Positions 7,292 to 16,720 of a stretch of DNA of 49,588 nt are shown here, one piece after another. Position numbers and translations under genes: made by a program. This stretch comes from Pseudomonadota bacterium (GTDB lineage: Bacteria; Pseudomonadota; Gammaproteobacteria; Steroidobacterales; JBCBZW01): assembly GCA_039815145.1 (NCBI GenBank), contig JBCBZW010000029.1, positions 1 through 49,588 of the forward strand, in the 5' to 3' direction. Every line of letters begins with the position of its first letter. Position 1 is the first letter of the stretch. Below the pieces are notes generated by a model that had not been told where the DNA came from, made no database searches, and was given only the letters and a program-made list of their open reading frames with translations.

Positions 7292-9559
7292 ATGCCACCG
7301 CCGACGGGCCTGCAGGCGCAGATCCCCTTGCTGCGAGTCGCGGTGCCCACGCCCCTGCGCCGGTACTTCGACTACCTGGCGCCAGCAGACACCTCATCGC
7401 CCTTGCCGCCGGCGCCCGGCTACCGCGTACGCGTGCCCTTCGGCCGCGGCCGCGACGGCGTGGTGGGCGTGGTGGTGGAGCACCCCACGCAGACGGAGGT
7501 GCCGCGCGGACGCCTGAAGCCGGTGGCCGCGGTACTCGACGAGAAGCCGCTGCTCGACAGCGCCACCGTGCAGCTCCTGCGCTGGGCCGCGGAGTATTAC
7601 CACCACGCCCCGGGCGAGGTGTTCGCCGCCGCCCTTCCGGGGCCCCTTCGACGCGGCGACACGGTGAGCACCCACGAGCCCGGCTGGCGCATCACCGAGG
7701 CCGGCCTTTCCCAGGACCCAAGCGCGCTCGGCCGACGCGCCCCGCGGCAGGCGAGCCTCCTCGGTTGGTTGGCGAACTGCCCCGACCATCTCGCCCCCCA
7801 GCACGCGCTGGAAGATGCCCTCGCGCCCGGCTGGCGCGACGTGGCGCGACGCCTGCGCGAGCGTGGCTGGCTCGAGGCCGTGTCGATCGCCCCGACGGCG
7901 CCTGTGGTGGCTGGCGAGGACATCCCCGCCCCGGTGCAGCTCAACGAGGAGCAGGCCGCGGCCGTGGCGCAGATTCGCGATTCCCTGGGCGAGTTCCAGG
8001 CCTGGCTGCTCCACGGGGTCACGGGCAGCGGCAAGACCGAGGTCTATCTGCGCCTGATCCAGGAGACGCTGAGCGCCGGTCGCCAGGCCCTGGTACTGGT
8101 GCCGGAGATCGGCTTGACCCCCCAGCTGGTAGATCGCCTGCGCTCGCGCCTCGCCACGCCGATCGCCGTGCTCCATTCGGGCCTGGCCGACGGCGCGCGG
8201 GCGCGGGCCTGGCTGGCCGCGCGTGAGGGCCAGGCGGGTGTCGTGCTCGGCACTCGCTCAGGCATCTTCGCCCCGCTGGCCAACCCGGGCCTCATCGTGG
8301 TGGACGAGGAACACGACGCGTCCTTCAAGCAGCAGGACGGCTTTCGCTACCACGCCCGAGACCTCGCCGTGTACCGCGCGCGCCAGCTGGGTGTGCCGGT
8401 GGTGCTGGGAACAGCAACGCCGTCCTTCGAGACCCTGCAGAACGTCCACCAGGGTCGCTACCGCACGGCGCGACTCACCCGACGCGCCGGGGCCGGCGTG
8501 CCGCCGAGCGTGCGCCTGATCGACCTGCGGCGCGATACGCCGGCGCCGGAAGCGGGCGGCCTCTCCAACACGCTCATCGCCCGCATGCGCAGCCACCTCG
8601 CCGAAGGGTCGCAGGTGCTGTTGTTCCTCAACCGTCGCGGCTACGCGCCCGTGTGGATGTGCCTCGACTGCGGTTGGCAGGCCACCTGCGATCGTTGCGA
8701 CGCCAGGCTCACCCTGCACCGCTACGACCAGCGCCTGATCTGCCACCACTGCGGCCACGAGCGCCGGGTGCAGACCCGTTGCCCGGACTGCAAGCAGGAG
8801 GACAGCCCACGACCGATCGGCGCCGGCACGGAGCAGGTGGAGCAGGCCCTCGCCCACACCTTCCCCGGCGTTGCCGTGGCGCGCATCGACCGCGACAGCA
8901 CCCGGCGCAAGGGTGAGCTGGAGCAGCGCCTGGAGGCGATCCGCAGTGGCGAGACACGCATCCTCATCGGCACCCAGATGCTGACCAAGGGTCACGATTT
9001 TCCTGGCGTCACCCTGGTCGGCGTGATCAACGCGGACGGTGGCCTCTACAGCAGCGACTTTCGCGCGCCGGAGCGCCTCGCTCAACTCACCGTGCAGGTG
9101 GCAGGCCGGGCGGGACGCGCCCGCAGCGGTGGTGAGGTGCTGGTGCAGACGGCCTTCCCGGACCATCCCCTGCTCGCCACCTTGCTGCAGGAGGGTTACG
9201 ACGGGTTCGCCCGCGATGCCTGTGAGGAACGCGCCGAGGCCGGCTGGCCGCCGTTTCAATCGCTCACCCTGCTACGCGCCGAGGCCGTCGAGGCCAGCCG
9301 CGCCATCCACTTCCTGCACGAGGTCGCCGCATTGGCCGGGCCCCTGCTGCGCCTGGACGCCGGCTTGACCTTGCTCGGCCCGGCACCGGCCACGATGGAG
9401 AGACGAGCCGGCCGCTACCGCGCCCAGCTGCTGCTGCGCGCACCGCGACGTGCGCCCCTGCAAACGCTGCTCAGCCACCTGCTGCCGCAGGTGGACGCGC
9501 TACCCGCCGCTCGCCGCGTGCGTTGGTCCGTCGACGTCGATCCCGTGGACCTGGACTAG
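7292..9559 (+). CDS. priA: Primosomal protein N' (replication restart helicase PriA)
   Basis: A 755-residue PriA of normal length. The N-terminal 3'-DNA-binding domain (VAVPTPLRRYFDYLAP) is followed by a winged-helix region. The helicase core has Walker A GVTGSGKTEVYLRL (about residue 243), Walker B VVDEEHDASFKQQ with downstream FRYHARDLAVYRA, and motif III GTATPSFETL. The zinc-binding insert carries eight cysteines (CLDCGW, CDRC, CHHCGH, CPDC). C-terminal motifs GTQMLTKGHDFPGV, NADGGLYSSDFRAPERL and QVAGRAGR complete the helicase. PriA reloads the replisome at stalled forks, unwinding 3' to 5'. The ATG at 7292 fits family starts. It is followed by argS and a SPOR gene, a grouping common in gammaproteobacteria. 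Confidence 0.98.
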   Translation: MPPPTGLQAQIPLLRVAVPTPLRRYFDYLAPADTSSPLPPAPGYRVRVPFGRGRDGVVGVVVEHPTQTEVPRGRLKPVAAVLDEKPLLDSATVQLLRWAAEYYHHAPGEVFAAALPGPLRRGDTVSTHEPGWRITEAGLSQDPSALGRRAPRQASLLGWLANCPDHLAPQHALEDALAPGWRDVARRLRERGWLEAVSIAPTAPVVAGEDIPAPVQLNEEQAAAVAQIRDSLGEFQAWLLHGVTGSGKTEVYLRLIQETLSAGRQALVLVPEIGLTPQLVDRLRSRLATPIAVLHSGLADGARARAWLAAREGQAGVVLGTRSGIFAPLANPGLIVVDEEHDASFKQQDGFRYHARDLAVYRARQLGVPVVLGTATPSFETLQNVHQGRYRTARLTRRAGAGVPPSVRLIDLRRDTPAPEAGGLSNTLIARMRSHLAEGSQVLLFLNRRGYAPVWMCLDCGWQATCDRCDARLTLHRYDQRLICHHCGHERRVQTRCPDCKQEDSPRPIGAGTEQVEQALAHTFPGVAVARIDRDSTRRKGELEQRLEAIRSGETRILIGTQMLTKGHDFPGVTLVGVINADGGLYSSDFRAPERLAQLTVQVAGRAGRARSGGEVLVQTAFPDHPLLATLLQEGYDGFARDACEERAEAGWPPFQSLTLLRAEAVEASRAIHFLHEVAALAGPLLRLDAGLTLLGPAPATMERRAGRYRAQLLLRAPRRAPLQTLLSHLLPQVDALPAARRVRWSVDVDPVDLD

Positions 9560-9560
9560 C

Positions 9561-9585
9561 CATCGCTCGCGCCTCGCGGGCGATG
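9561..9585. terminator. Hairpin after priA, possible weak terminator
   Basis: CATCGC (9561-9566) pairs with GCGATG (9580-9585), and CGCG pairs with CGCG inside around a CCT loop, directly after the priA stop. No strong T-run follows (GCGCTTATC). A processing or partial termination structure between priA and argS is plausible. Confidence 0.4.
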
Positions 9586-9694
9586 CGCTTATCATCGATC
9601 TACGCAGTTTTCGCGCCGGTGCGATCAGCGTCGACGGGCCGCGAAGCGGCTCCTCCGCCCCCCGGCGTATCACCTTGAAACACCCCCGGACCCC

Positions 9695-11461
9695 ATGAAG
9701 GAACACCTGGCAGAATTGCTCGGCGCGTCGTTCGATGCGCTCGCCGCTGACGGCAAACTCGAGCGCGATGTCATCCCCGAGAGCATCGCCATCGAAACCG
9801 CCCGCGACCCCAAGCACGGCGACTTCGCCTCCAACGTCGCCCTCGTCGCCGCCAAAGCGGCGGGGATGAAACCGCGCGACCTGGCCCAGCTGCTGATCGA
9901 TCACCTGCCCGCCTCGGGGCAGGTGACGGCGGCGGAGATCGCCGGCCCAGGCTTCATCAACTTCCGCGTCAGCGACGATGTGTACCGCCAGCTCCTGGCG
10001 GACATCCTGGCTGATGGCGAGCGCTACGCCTGCGCGCCAGCGAACTCCTCGGGTCAGAAGATCCTGCTCGAGTACGTCTCGGCCAACCCGACCGGCCCCC
10101 TGCACGTGGGTCACGGCCGGCTCGCGGCCTACGGCGCCACCCTCGGCAACCTGCTGCAGACCCAGGGCCACGAGGTGCACCGCGAGTACTACGTGAACGA
10201 CGCAGGCCGGCAGATGCAGATCCTCGCCGCCAGCGTGTGGCTGCGTTACCTCGAACAGCGTGGAGAGGCCCTGCCCTTCCCCGCCAACGGCTACCGGGGC
10301 GACTACATCCTCGCCATCGCGACCGCGCTCGGCGAGGCGCACGGCGATGCCCTGCGGCACCCGGCGGCAGACGTGTTGGCCGGGCTGCCGCCCGACGAGG
10401 CAGACGGCGGCGACAAGGAGCGCTACATCGATGCGCTGATCGATCGCGCACGCCAACTCCTCGGCGCGGACACCTTCCAGGACGTGCTGTCCCTGGCCCT
10501 GGAGCACATCCTCGGCGACATCCGCGACGACCTGGGCGAGTTCGGCGTGCACTTCGACGAGTGGTTCTCCGAGAAGCGCCTGATGGAAGAGGAGCTCGTG
10601 GAGCACGCGCTGGAGAAGCTCCAGGGCAGCGGCCAGGTGGTCGAACGCGACGGCGCCCTGTGGTTCCTCGCCACGGCGTACGGCGACGACAAGGATCGCG
10701 TGGTTCGGCGCGACAACGGCGTCACCACCTACTTCGCCTCCGATATCGCCTACCACCTGAACAAGCGCGAACGTGGCTACGACGTGCTGCTCGACGTGCT
10801 CGGGGCCGATCACCACGGCTACGTCTCGCGCGTGCGCGCCGGCCTCGAAGCGATGGGCGAGCCGCCGCAGTCGTTGGAAGTACAACTTGTTCAGTTCGTG
10901 GCACTCTACCGCGGCAAGGTCAAGCAACAGATGTCCACGCGCAGTGGCCAGTTCGTCACCTTACGTGACTTGCGCAACGAGGTGGGCGACGACGCCGCGC
11001 GCTTCTTCTACGTGAGTCGCGGCAACGACCAGCACCTGGACTTCGATCTGGACCTCGCCCGCGAGCGCTCCAACGAGAATCCCGTGTACTACCTGCAGTA
11101 CGCGCACGCCCGGGTGTGCAGCATGGCGCGCAAAGCCGAGGAGACGGGCCACGCCTACACGGTGGAAGAGGGTCTCAAACAAACCCAGGCCCTGCGCGAA
11201 CCCGCGGAGCAGGCCATCATGCGTACGCTCGAGCGCTACCCGGAGATCCTCCGCGCGGCGGCGGACAAGCGGGCGCCGCAGCTGCTGGTGCACTACCTTC
11301 GCGAACTGGCTAACGAATTTCATTCGTACTACAACGCGCACAAGGTGCTGGTGGACGATGACGCTGTGCGTAACGCACGCCTCACCCTCAGCCACGCTGC
11401 CCGCCAGGTGATCGCCAACGGGCTAGGACTGCTCGGCGTGCAAGCCCCGCAGAGCATGTAG
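9695..11461 (+). CDS. argS: Arginine--tRNA ligase
   Basis: A 588-residue class I aminoacyl-tRNA synthetase that charges tRNA-Arg with arginine. The N-terminal Add-1 domain (MKEHLAELLGASFDAL) contacts the tRNA D-loop. The catalytic Rossmann fold contains the HIGH-type motif HVGHGRLAAYG (about 137-147), VNDAGRQMQ and ADHHGYVSRV. The KMSKS-like loop appears as KQQMSTRSGQ, usual for bacterial ArgRS. The C-terminal anticodon-binding domain ends LLGVQAPQSM with the expected terminal methionine. It lies 135 bases after priA and 5 bases before the SPOR gene, so it probably shares a transcript with the latter. Confidence 0.98.
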   Translation: MKEHLAELLGASFDALAADGKLERDVIPESIAIETARDPKHGDFASNVALVAAKAAGMKPRDLAQLLIDHLPASGQVTAAEIAGPGFINFRVSDDVYRQLLADILADGERYACAPANSSGQKILLEYVSANPTGPLHVGHGRLAAYGATLGNLLQTQGHEVHREYYVNDAGRQMQILAASVWLRYLEQRGEALPFPANGYRGDYILAIATALGEAHGDALRHPAADVLAGLPPDEADGGDKERYIDALIDRARQLLGADTFQDVLSLALEHILGDIRDDLGEFGVHFDEWFSEKRLMEEELVEHALEKLQGSGQVVERDGALWFLATAYGDDKDRVVRRDNGVTTYFASDIAYHLNKRERGYDVLLDVLGADHHGYVSRVRAGLEAMGEPPQSLEVQLVQFVALYRGKVKQQMSTRSGQFVTLRDLRNEVGDDAARFFYVSRGNDQHLDFDLDLARERSNENPVYYLQYAHARVCSMARKAEETGHAYTVEEGLKQTQALREPAEQAIMRTLERYPEILRAAADKRAPQLLVHYLRELANEFHSYYNAHKVLVDDDAVRNARLTLSHAARQVIANGLGLLGVQAPQSM

Positions 11462-11466
11462 ACGCC

Positions 11467-12165
11467 GTGGCTCGCGACTACAAATCCCGCGGCGGCAAGC
11501 CGCGCAAGGCGTCGGGCGGACGTAAGCGCACGGGCGGCGGCGCAGTGAAGAAGGGGCGACGCGGCAGCGGTGGCAACAGCCGCCGACGCGACGCAGCCCC
11601 TGGATGGCAATGGCTGCTCAGCGGCCTCGGCGCGGGCCTACTCGTGGCGGCCGGTGTGTTCGTCATCGATCGCCTACCCGGCGGCGTGGTGCACGAGCGT
11701 GGGCCTCAGCCCATCCCCTCGCCGGTCACGGGCCGCGGCACGAGCGCAGAAAAGGCGACCAACCAGGACCCCGGTGACACACCGAAGGCCGCCGACACGA
11801 CCGCGGACGCGCCGCGTGACTACGCTTTCTACGATCTGCTGCCACGCTTCGAGGTGATCGTTCCGGAAGCGCGCGAGTCCGCCGTGGACGCGCCGACCGA
11901 GGGGCCCGCCGCCGTGCGCCAACCGGGCACCTACATCCTGCAGGCCGGCTCCTTCCTCCAGCTCACCGACGCCGATCGCATGCAGGCCACCCTCGCCCTG
12001 CAGGGCATCGAATCGCGCATCCAGGTGGTGACGATCGACGACGTCTCCTACCACCGTGTAAGGGTCGGACCGATCGCAGACCTCGCTCGCCTCGAGGAGC
12101 TGCGCAATCAACTGCGCACGATCGACGTGGAGCACATGATCATCCGCCTGGAGAACGAGGGGTGA
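11467..12165 (+). CDS. SPOR domain protein, FtsN-like, membrane-anchored
   Basis: A 232-residue protein starting with GTG five bases after the argS stop. The cytosolic N-terminus is very basic (RDYKSRGGKPRKASGGRKR), followed by one TM helix (about 40-60, LLSGLGAGLLVAAGVFVI). A periplasmic Pro/Ala/Thr-rich linker leads to a C-terminal SPOR domain (about 155-232: GTYILQAGSFLQLTDADRM, then YHRVRVGPIADLARL). SPOR domains bind denuded septal glycan. This topology and the location behind argS match FtsN-like division proteins of gammaproteobacteria. The essential FtsN segment is not obvious, so I leave the symbol blank. Its stop overlaps the next gene's GTG start. Confidence 0.88.
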   Translation: MARDYKSRGGKPRKASGGRKRTGGGAVKKGRRGSGGNSRRRDAAPGWQWLLSGLGAGLLVAAGVFVIDRLPGGVVHERGPQPIPSPVTGRGTSAEKATNQDPGDTPKAADTTADAPRDYAFYDLLPRFEVIVPEARESAVDAPTEGPAAVRQPGTYILQAGSFLQLTDADRMQATLALQGIESRIQVVTIDDVSYHRVRVGPIADLARLEELRNQLRTIDVEHMIIRLENEG

Positions 12166-13181
12166 TCGGCGCGGGGCGCCTGGCGACGCTGGTGCTGCTG
12201 TCGCTGGCCATGATGGCGAGCGCCCAGGCCCTCACGGTGGCCGCTACAGGCGACGTCATGCTCGGCACGGACTACCCGGAAAACACCCTCGACGATGACG
12301 ATGCGGCCGGCTACCTCGCCGGGGTGACGCCCAGGCTGCGCGCCGCCGATGTGGCCTTCGGCAACTACGAAGGTGCGCTCCTGGACGGCGGTGAGCCGGA
12401 GAAGATCTGCACGGGGCGCTGCTACTTCTTCCGCTCCCCGACCCGCTACGCCCAGCTCCTAGCCGACGCCGGCTACGACCTCATCAGCCTCGCCAACAAC
12501 CACGCCCGTGATTTCGGCGACGACGGCCTCGCCAGCAGCCAGGCGAGCCTCGATGCCCTGGCCATCGGCCACTCGGGCCCGCTCGACTCCTTCGCCATCA
12601 TCGAGCGTGCGCAGCAGCGCATCGGCATGATCGCCTACGCACCGAACCATGACCTGAATCCGATCCTCGATATCGACCTGGCGCGGGAGCAGGTGGGTGC
12701 GCTGGCGAGTGAGGTCGACATTCTCATCGTGTCCTTCCACGGCGGCGGCGAGGGCCTGGACGCCCTACACGTGGCGCAGGGCATGGAGGAGTATCTCGGC
12801 GAGGAACGCGGCGACCTGCGCGCCTTCTCGCGGGCGGTGATCGACGCAGGCGCGGACCTGGTCCTGGGCCACGGGCCCCACGTGCCGCGCGGCTTGGAGC
12901 TCTACCGCGACCGCCTCATCGCGTACAGCCTGGGCAACTTCGCCACCTACTACGGCATCAGCGTCAACGGCCTGAAAGGCGTCGCGCCGTTGCTGTGGGT
13001 GGAACTCGACGACGAGGGTCGCTTCGTGGGCGGCCAAATCCACTCCTACCGCCAGACCCGCCCCATCGGGCCCCAGCCTGATCCGTCGCAAACGGCCGCG
13101 ACGCTGATGCGACGGCTGACCCGCGAAGACTTCCCGCAAAGCCCCCTGCGGTGGCTCACCGACGGGCAAATCGCCCCCTAA
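12162..13181 (+). CDS. CapA-family (PGA_cap) metallophosphoesterase-like exported protein
   Basis: A 339-residue protein whose GTG start overlaps the SPOR stop by 4 bases (GTGA). A signal peptide (LATLVLLSLAMMASAQA) is followed by CapA motifs: VAATGDVMLG (metal-binding), FGNYEGAL, ISLANNHARDFGDDG, ILIVSFHGGGEG and VLGHGPHVPRGLELY, then the closing LIAYSLGNFATYYG. CapA-type proteins share the calcineurin-like phosphoesterase fold and are linked to poly-gamma-glutamate or other envelope polymers. The true substrate in Gram-negatives is mostly unknown. Coupling to a divisome-type SPOR gene suggests a periplasmic envelope role, which is an inference. A mature-domain CxxxC (KICTGRCYF) may form a disulphide. 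Confidence 0.88.
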   Translation: MIGAGRLATLVLLSLAMMASAQALTVAATGDVMLGTDYPENTLDDDDAAGYLAGVTPRLRAADVAFGNYEGALLDGGEPEKICTGRCYFFRSPTRYAQLLADAGYDLISLANNHARDFGDDGLASSQASLDALAIGHSGPLDSFAIIERAQQRIGMIAYAPNHDLNPILDIDLAREQVGALASEVDILIVSFHGGGEGLDALHVAQGMEEYLGEERGDLRAFSRAVIDAGADLVLGHGPHVPRGLELYRDRLIAYSLGNFATYYGISVNGLKGVAPLLWVELDDEGRFVGGQIHSYRQTRPIGPQPDPSQTAATLMRRLTREDFPQSPLRWLTDGQIAP

Positions 13182-13274
13182 GCCCCCGCTCGCGCCGTCC
13201 CCCGGCGCCTTCCAAACGGGACCGACGCACGCTTCCCGCGGAGGGCGTGTGATCTCGTTCGCAGAATGCTCGCC

Positions 13275-13288
13275 TACCCACCTGGGTA
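13275..13288. promoter_or_regulatory. 14-base palindrome upstream of the diguanylate cyclase gene
   Basis: TACCCA and TGGGTA are separated by CC, about 105 bases before the ATG at 13394, in a 212-base intergenic region with no other gene. It could be an operator or a small hairpin. No c-di-GMP riboswitch core was recognised here. Confidence 0.3.
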
Positions 13289-13393
13289 CTTTGCGGGCTG
13301 TGAAACGGGTATTGCGGCGCGCCTCGGCCCTCGTGGTGAACTGCGCCTCGCCGGTGCTGCGTCCGGCGCGGAGAAGCTAGAAGACGTAACTCG

Positions 13394-16300
13394 ATGAATG
13401 GGCGTGTGACAACGCGATCAAGATACCTGCAGCCCGCACGCACGGCGACGGCGCTGTTGGTAGCTTTTGGCCTGGCGGCGATGGGGCTCGGCAGCGCATT
13501 GGCTGCTGAGGAAGATCCCCAGGCCACCGATATCCCGATTCGCTTCAAGCACCTGACGCAAGCTGACGGCCTGTCGATGAATCAGGTGTACGCCACGTAT
13601 CAGGATCCTACGGGCTACCTCTGGATCGCCACCGAGTACGGTCTGAACAGCTACGACGGCTACCGATTCCGGACCTTCCTGCGCGATCGCGAGGACGCCG
13701 GCTCCCTGCAGGATCACTTCCTCCTCGATGTGACCGGCGACGAAGCAGGCAACATCTGGGTGGCCACGCGCAGCGGTGGTATCGCGCGCCTGAACCAGGA
13801 CACCGGCAAGTGGACCAGCGTCACCTCCGACGATGGCCTGCGTACCAACGACGTTCGCGCCCTCGAGATCACCAGCGACGGCCACGTGCTGGTCGGCCAC
13901 AAAGGGGGCGGCCTGGATCAATACGAGCCGCGCACGGGCAAGGTGGTCAACCACTTCGATAACTTCGACGGCGATGCCTCCCAGGTCGACGACGACTTCG
14001 TCCACGCCATCCTGCCGGACCTCGACAACTCCGCCTGGGTGGGCACGGACAACGGCCTCTACCGCGTGGACCTCAATTCCGGGCGCGTAGGGCGGGTCCC
14101 CCTCGCCGGTGCGATGAAGGAAGCCTTCGGCACGGGCACTTCCGTCACCACCGTGCGCGTGCGCGCCATCATGCGCGATCGCCAGGGCCAGCTCTGGGTG
14201 GGCACGCGCGGCGCCGGCCTGTTCGTAGTCGGCCGCGACGGTAAGGTGGCCGAGCACTTCTACGCGGCCGGCGAGACCCATGGTGGGCGCGGCGACCTGG
14301 CCCACAACTGGGTGGCCGCCCTGCTCCAAGACCGTGCCGGGCGCATCTGGGCCGCGACCAAGGGCGGCCTGAACCTCTATCGTCCGACCCGCGGATCCTT
14401 CTCCGCCTACGTCCCGGACAGCGCGGACCCCACGAGCCTCTCCAACATCCGACTGCAGTCGTTGATGGAGGACCATACGGGCCTGCTGTGGGTGGGCACG
14501 AAGACCAACGGCCTCAGCTACTTCAACCCCCGCTCCTGGGCTTTCGGCCACTACCAGCCGGCAGCCAACGATCAGCGTAACTCACGGGTGGTTACGTCCT
14601 TCGCTGAAGTCGGCGGTAACCTGTGGATGGGCACCTTCGGCGATGGCATTCACAAGCTGACGCGGGACATGGAAGGCGGTTACATCCGACGCGATGAGGC
14701 CCTCGACCTCGAGCTTGGCGACAGCTCCGTGATGACCCTGAGCAGCTCAGCCGACGGCAGCGTGTGGGTAGGCTTGATGCGCGGTGGCGTTTGCCGCGTG
14801 CAGCCTGAGACCGGCGAAGTCCAACGTTGGATCCACGATCCGAAGAATCCCGAATCGATCAGTAGCAACGCCGTGATGAGCGTCTTCGAAGACAGCCGCG
14901 GCGTGCTCTGGGCGGGCACCTTCGGCGAGGGCGTCAACCGCATCGGTCGCGACGGCCAGCTGCGACGCATCACCACCGCAGACGGCCTTTCGGACAACGT
15001 GGCTCAGGTCATTCGCGAAGACGGCGCCGGGCGCATCTGGGTGGGCACGGACAGCGGCGGCCTCAACATGTTGAGTCCCAAGGGCGATGTCTTGGGCGTC
15101 CTGCGCAGTAACCCCAACGCCGCCGACTCCCTGGCCAGTGACTCGATCTACACGATCTACGCCGACGGCGACGTGCTCTGGGTGGGCGGGCGCAGCGGCC
15201 TGGACCGCGTGTCCGTGCGTGGGACCGATCCCTCGACGTTCACCTATCGCAACTACGATAAGGACGACGGGCTCTCCAACAGCACCGTCTACGGTGTGCT
15301 GCGCGACCGCAGCGGTCAGCTCTGGCTAAGCACGAACTACGGCCTGAACCGCTTCGATCCGGAAACCGGCGCCGTGCGCAGCTTCCACCTCGAACACGGC
15401 CTGCAAGGCGAGGACTTCAACCAGACCGCCTACCTGCGCTTGCGCGACGGCACGCTCGTGTTCGGCGGCAGCAACGGCTTCAACGCCTTCCTGCCCGAGC
15501 GATTGCAGCTGAACCAGGTGCCGCCGCGCACGGTGTTCACGAGTATCAGTAAGCTGAACGTGCCCATCGATACGCCGCCGAGCGCCCTCGAAAACCTGAG
15601 CCTGGGCTACCGCGACGACGTGCTGACGATCGAGTTCGCCGGCCTCGACTTCGCCGCCCCTGATCGCAACCAATACGCCTACCGCCTCGACGGCTTCGAT
15701 GCCGATTGGGTGTCGAAGGGTGCCGTACGTCGCGCCACCTACACCAACCTCGACAAGGGGCGTTACGTCTTCCAGGTCCGCGCCCGCAACGCCGACGGCT
15801 TCTGGAGCGAAGATCCGCTGGAGCTGCCGATCGTGGTGGAGCCGGCACCCTGGGAAACCTGGTGGGCTTACCTGGCCTACGTGCTGGCAGCGGTTGGCGC
15901 CCTGTATCTTCTGCTGCGCATTCAGCGCGAGAAGTTGAAGCGCGAGGAGCAGTACCGCATTCGCCTCGAGCACGAGGTGGATGAGCGGACCCACGAGCTG
16001 GCCGAGCGTGCCGAAGAGCTGCGCTCCCTGAACGAGAAGCTGAAGGAGTCTTCCTTCACCGATCCGTTGACCGGCTTGAACAACCGTCGCTTCCTCTTCG
16101 ACGGGATCTCAGGCGAGATCAAGTCCGTGGGGCGCCAGTACGACGTGGAGCCCGATCCCGAGCAACCGGAAGGTCTCGTGTTCGTGATGATCGACCTCGA
16201 TCACTTCAAGCCCGTCAACGACGCCTACGGTCACGCCGCGGGCGACAGCCTGCTCCTGCAGATCACGCAGGTGCTGAAGGACACGGTGCGCGAGGGCGAT

Positions 16301-16720
16301 TGGATCATCCGTTGGGGCGGGGACGAGTTCCTCGTCGTCGGCAAGCTGCTGCCGGGAGACCCCGTGCAACATCTACCGCAACGGATTTCCAGCGCCGTCG
16401 CCAACTCCCTGTTCCCGGTCGGTAACGGCCGCGTCGCGCGCACCTCCACCTCGATCGGCTACGCCCGCTACCCGTTCATCCAGGAAGCGCCCGGCCATCT
16501 CTCGTGGGAGCAGGTGCTGAACGTGGCCGACCACGCGATGTACCAGGCGAAGGAACAGCGCAACACGCACGTGGGCTTCGAGGCCACCAGCTCTACCCTG
16601 GAGTGCGACGATCTGCTCGCCGCCATGAGCCGCGACCCCCTCGCCCTCGTGGAGCAAGGGGTGATCAACGTGCTACGGCCGCCTCCGCCCGCGGAGACGA
16701 CCGACCAGCAGTCGGCCTAG
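13394..16720 (+). CDS. Propeller-Y_Y_Y-GGDEF membrane sensor diguanylate cyclase
   Basis: An 1108-residue protein. A signal peptide or anchor (residues 1-37) is followed by about 14 Reg_prop blades (repeated LWVGT-type strands such as GYLWIATEYGLNSYDG and QLWVGTRGAGL). Next come a Y_Y_Y immunoglobulin-like domain (about 745-815, with YAYRLDGFDADW), one TM helix (about 822-843, WWAYLAYVLAAVGALYLLL), a coiled coil (about 845-895) and a GGDEF domain (about 890-1070). SFTDPLTGLNNRRFL opens the cyclase domain and RWGGDEFLVV is its active site. REGD lies five residues before GGDEF, giving an intact inhibitory I-site. It should make c-di-GMP in response to a periplasmic ligand, perhaps a polysaccharide. 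Its stop overlaps that of the convergent ntrX-like gene in one CTAG. Confidence 0.95.
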   Translation: MNGRVTTRSRYLQPARTATALLVAFGLAAMGLGSALAAEEDPQATDIPIRFKHLTQADGLSMNQVYATYQDPTGYLWIATEYGLNSYDGYRFRTFLRDREDAGSLQDHFLLDVTGDEAGNIWVATRSGGIARLNQDTGKWTSVTSDDGLRTNDVRALEITSDGHVLVGHKGGGLDQYEPRTGKVVNHFDNFDGDASQVDDDFVHAILPDLDNSAWVGTDNGLYRVDLNSGRVGRVPLAGAMKEAFGTGTSVTTVRVRAIMRDRQGQLWVGTRGAGLFVVGRDGKVAEHFYAAGETHGGRGDLAHNWVAALLQDRAGRIWAATKGGLNLYRPTRGSFSAYVPDSADPTSLSNIRLQSLMEDHTGLLWVGTKTNGLSYFNPRSWAFGHYQPAANDQRNSRVVTSFAEVGGNLWMGTFGDGIHKLTRDMEGGYIRRDEALDLELGDSSVMTLSSSADGSVWVGLMRGGVCRVQPETGEVQRWIHDPKNPESISSNAVMSVFEDSRGVLWAGTFGEGVNRIGRDGQLRRITTADGLSDNVAQVIREDGAGRIWVGTDSGGLNMLSPKGDVLGVLRSNPNAADSLASDSIYTIYADGDVLWVGGRSGLDRVSVRGTDPSTFTYRNYDKDDGLSNSTVYGVLRDRSGQLWLSTNYGLNRFDPETGAVRSFHLEHGLQGEDFNQTAYLRLRDGTLVFGGSNGFNAFLPERLQLNQVPPRTVFTSISKLNVPIDTPPSALENLSLGYRDDVLTIEFAGLDFAAPDRNQYAYRLDGFDADWVSKGAVRRATYTNLDKGRYVFQVRARNADGFWSEDPLELPIVVEPAPWETWWAYLAYVLAAVGALYLLLRIQREKLKREEQYRIRLEHEVDERTHELAERAEELRSLNEKLKESSFTDPLTGLNNRRFLFDGISGEIKSVGRQYDVEPDPEQPEGLVFVMIDLDHFKPVNDAYGHAAGDSLLLQITQVLKDTVREGDWIIRWGGDEFLVVGKLLPGDPVQHLPQRISSAVANSLFPVGNGRVARTSTSIGYARYPFIQEAPGHLSWEQVLNVADHAMYQAKEQRNTHVGFEATSSTLECDDLLAAMSRDPLALVEQGVINVLRPPPPAETTDQQSA

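Noticed and set aside
8258-9259. 333-codon minus-strand frame inside priA
   Set aside because: Shadow of the PriA zinc and helicase motifs; no ribosome site or domain support.
9500-10927. 475-codon minus-strand frame across argS
   Set aside because: It is antisense to argS, which has complete synthetase motifs. The translated product shows no recognisable family.
13182-13393. c-di-GMP riboswitch upstream of the diguanylate cyclase
   Set aside because: The region lacks the GEMM core and conserved loops that I could recognise; only a short palindrome is present.
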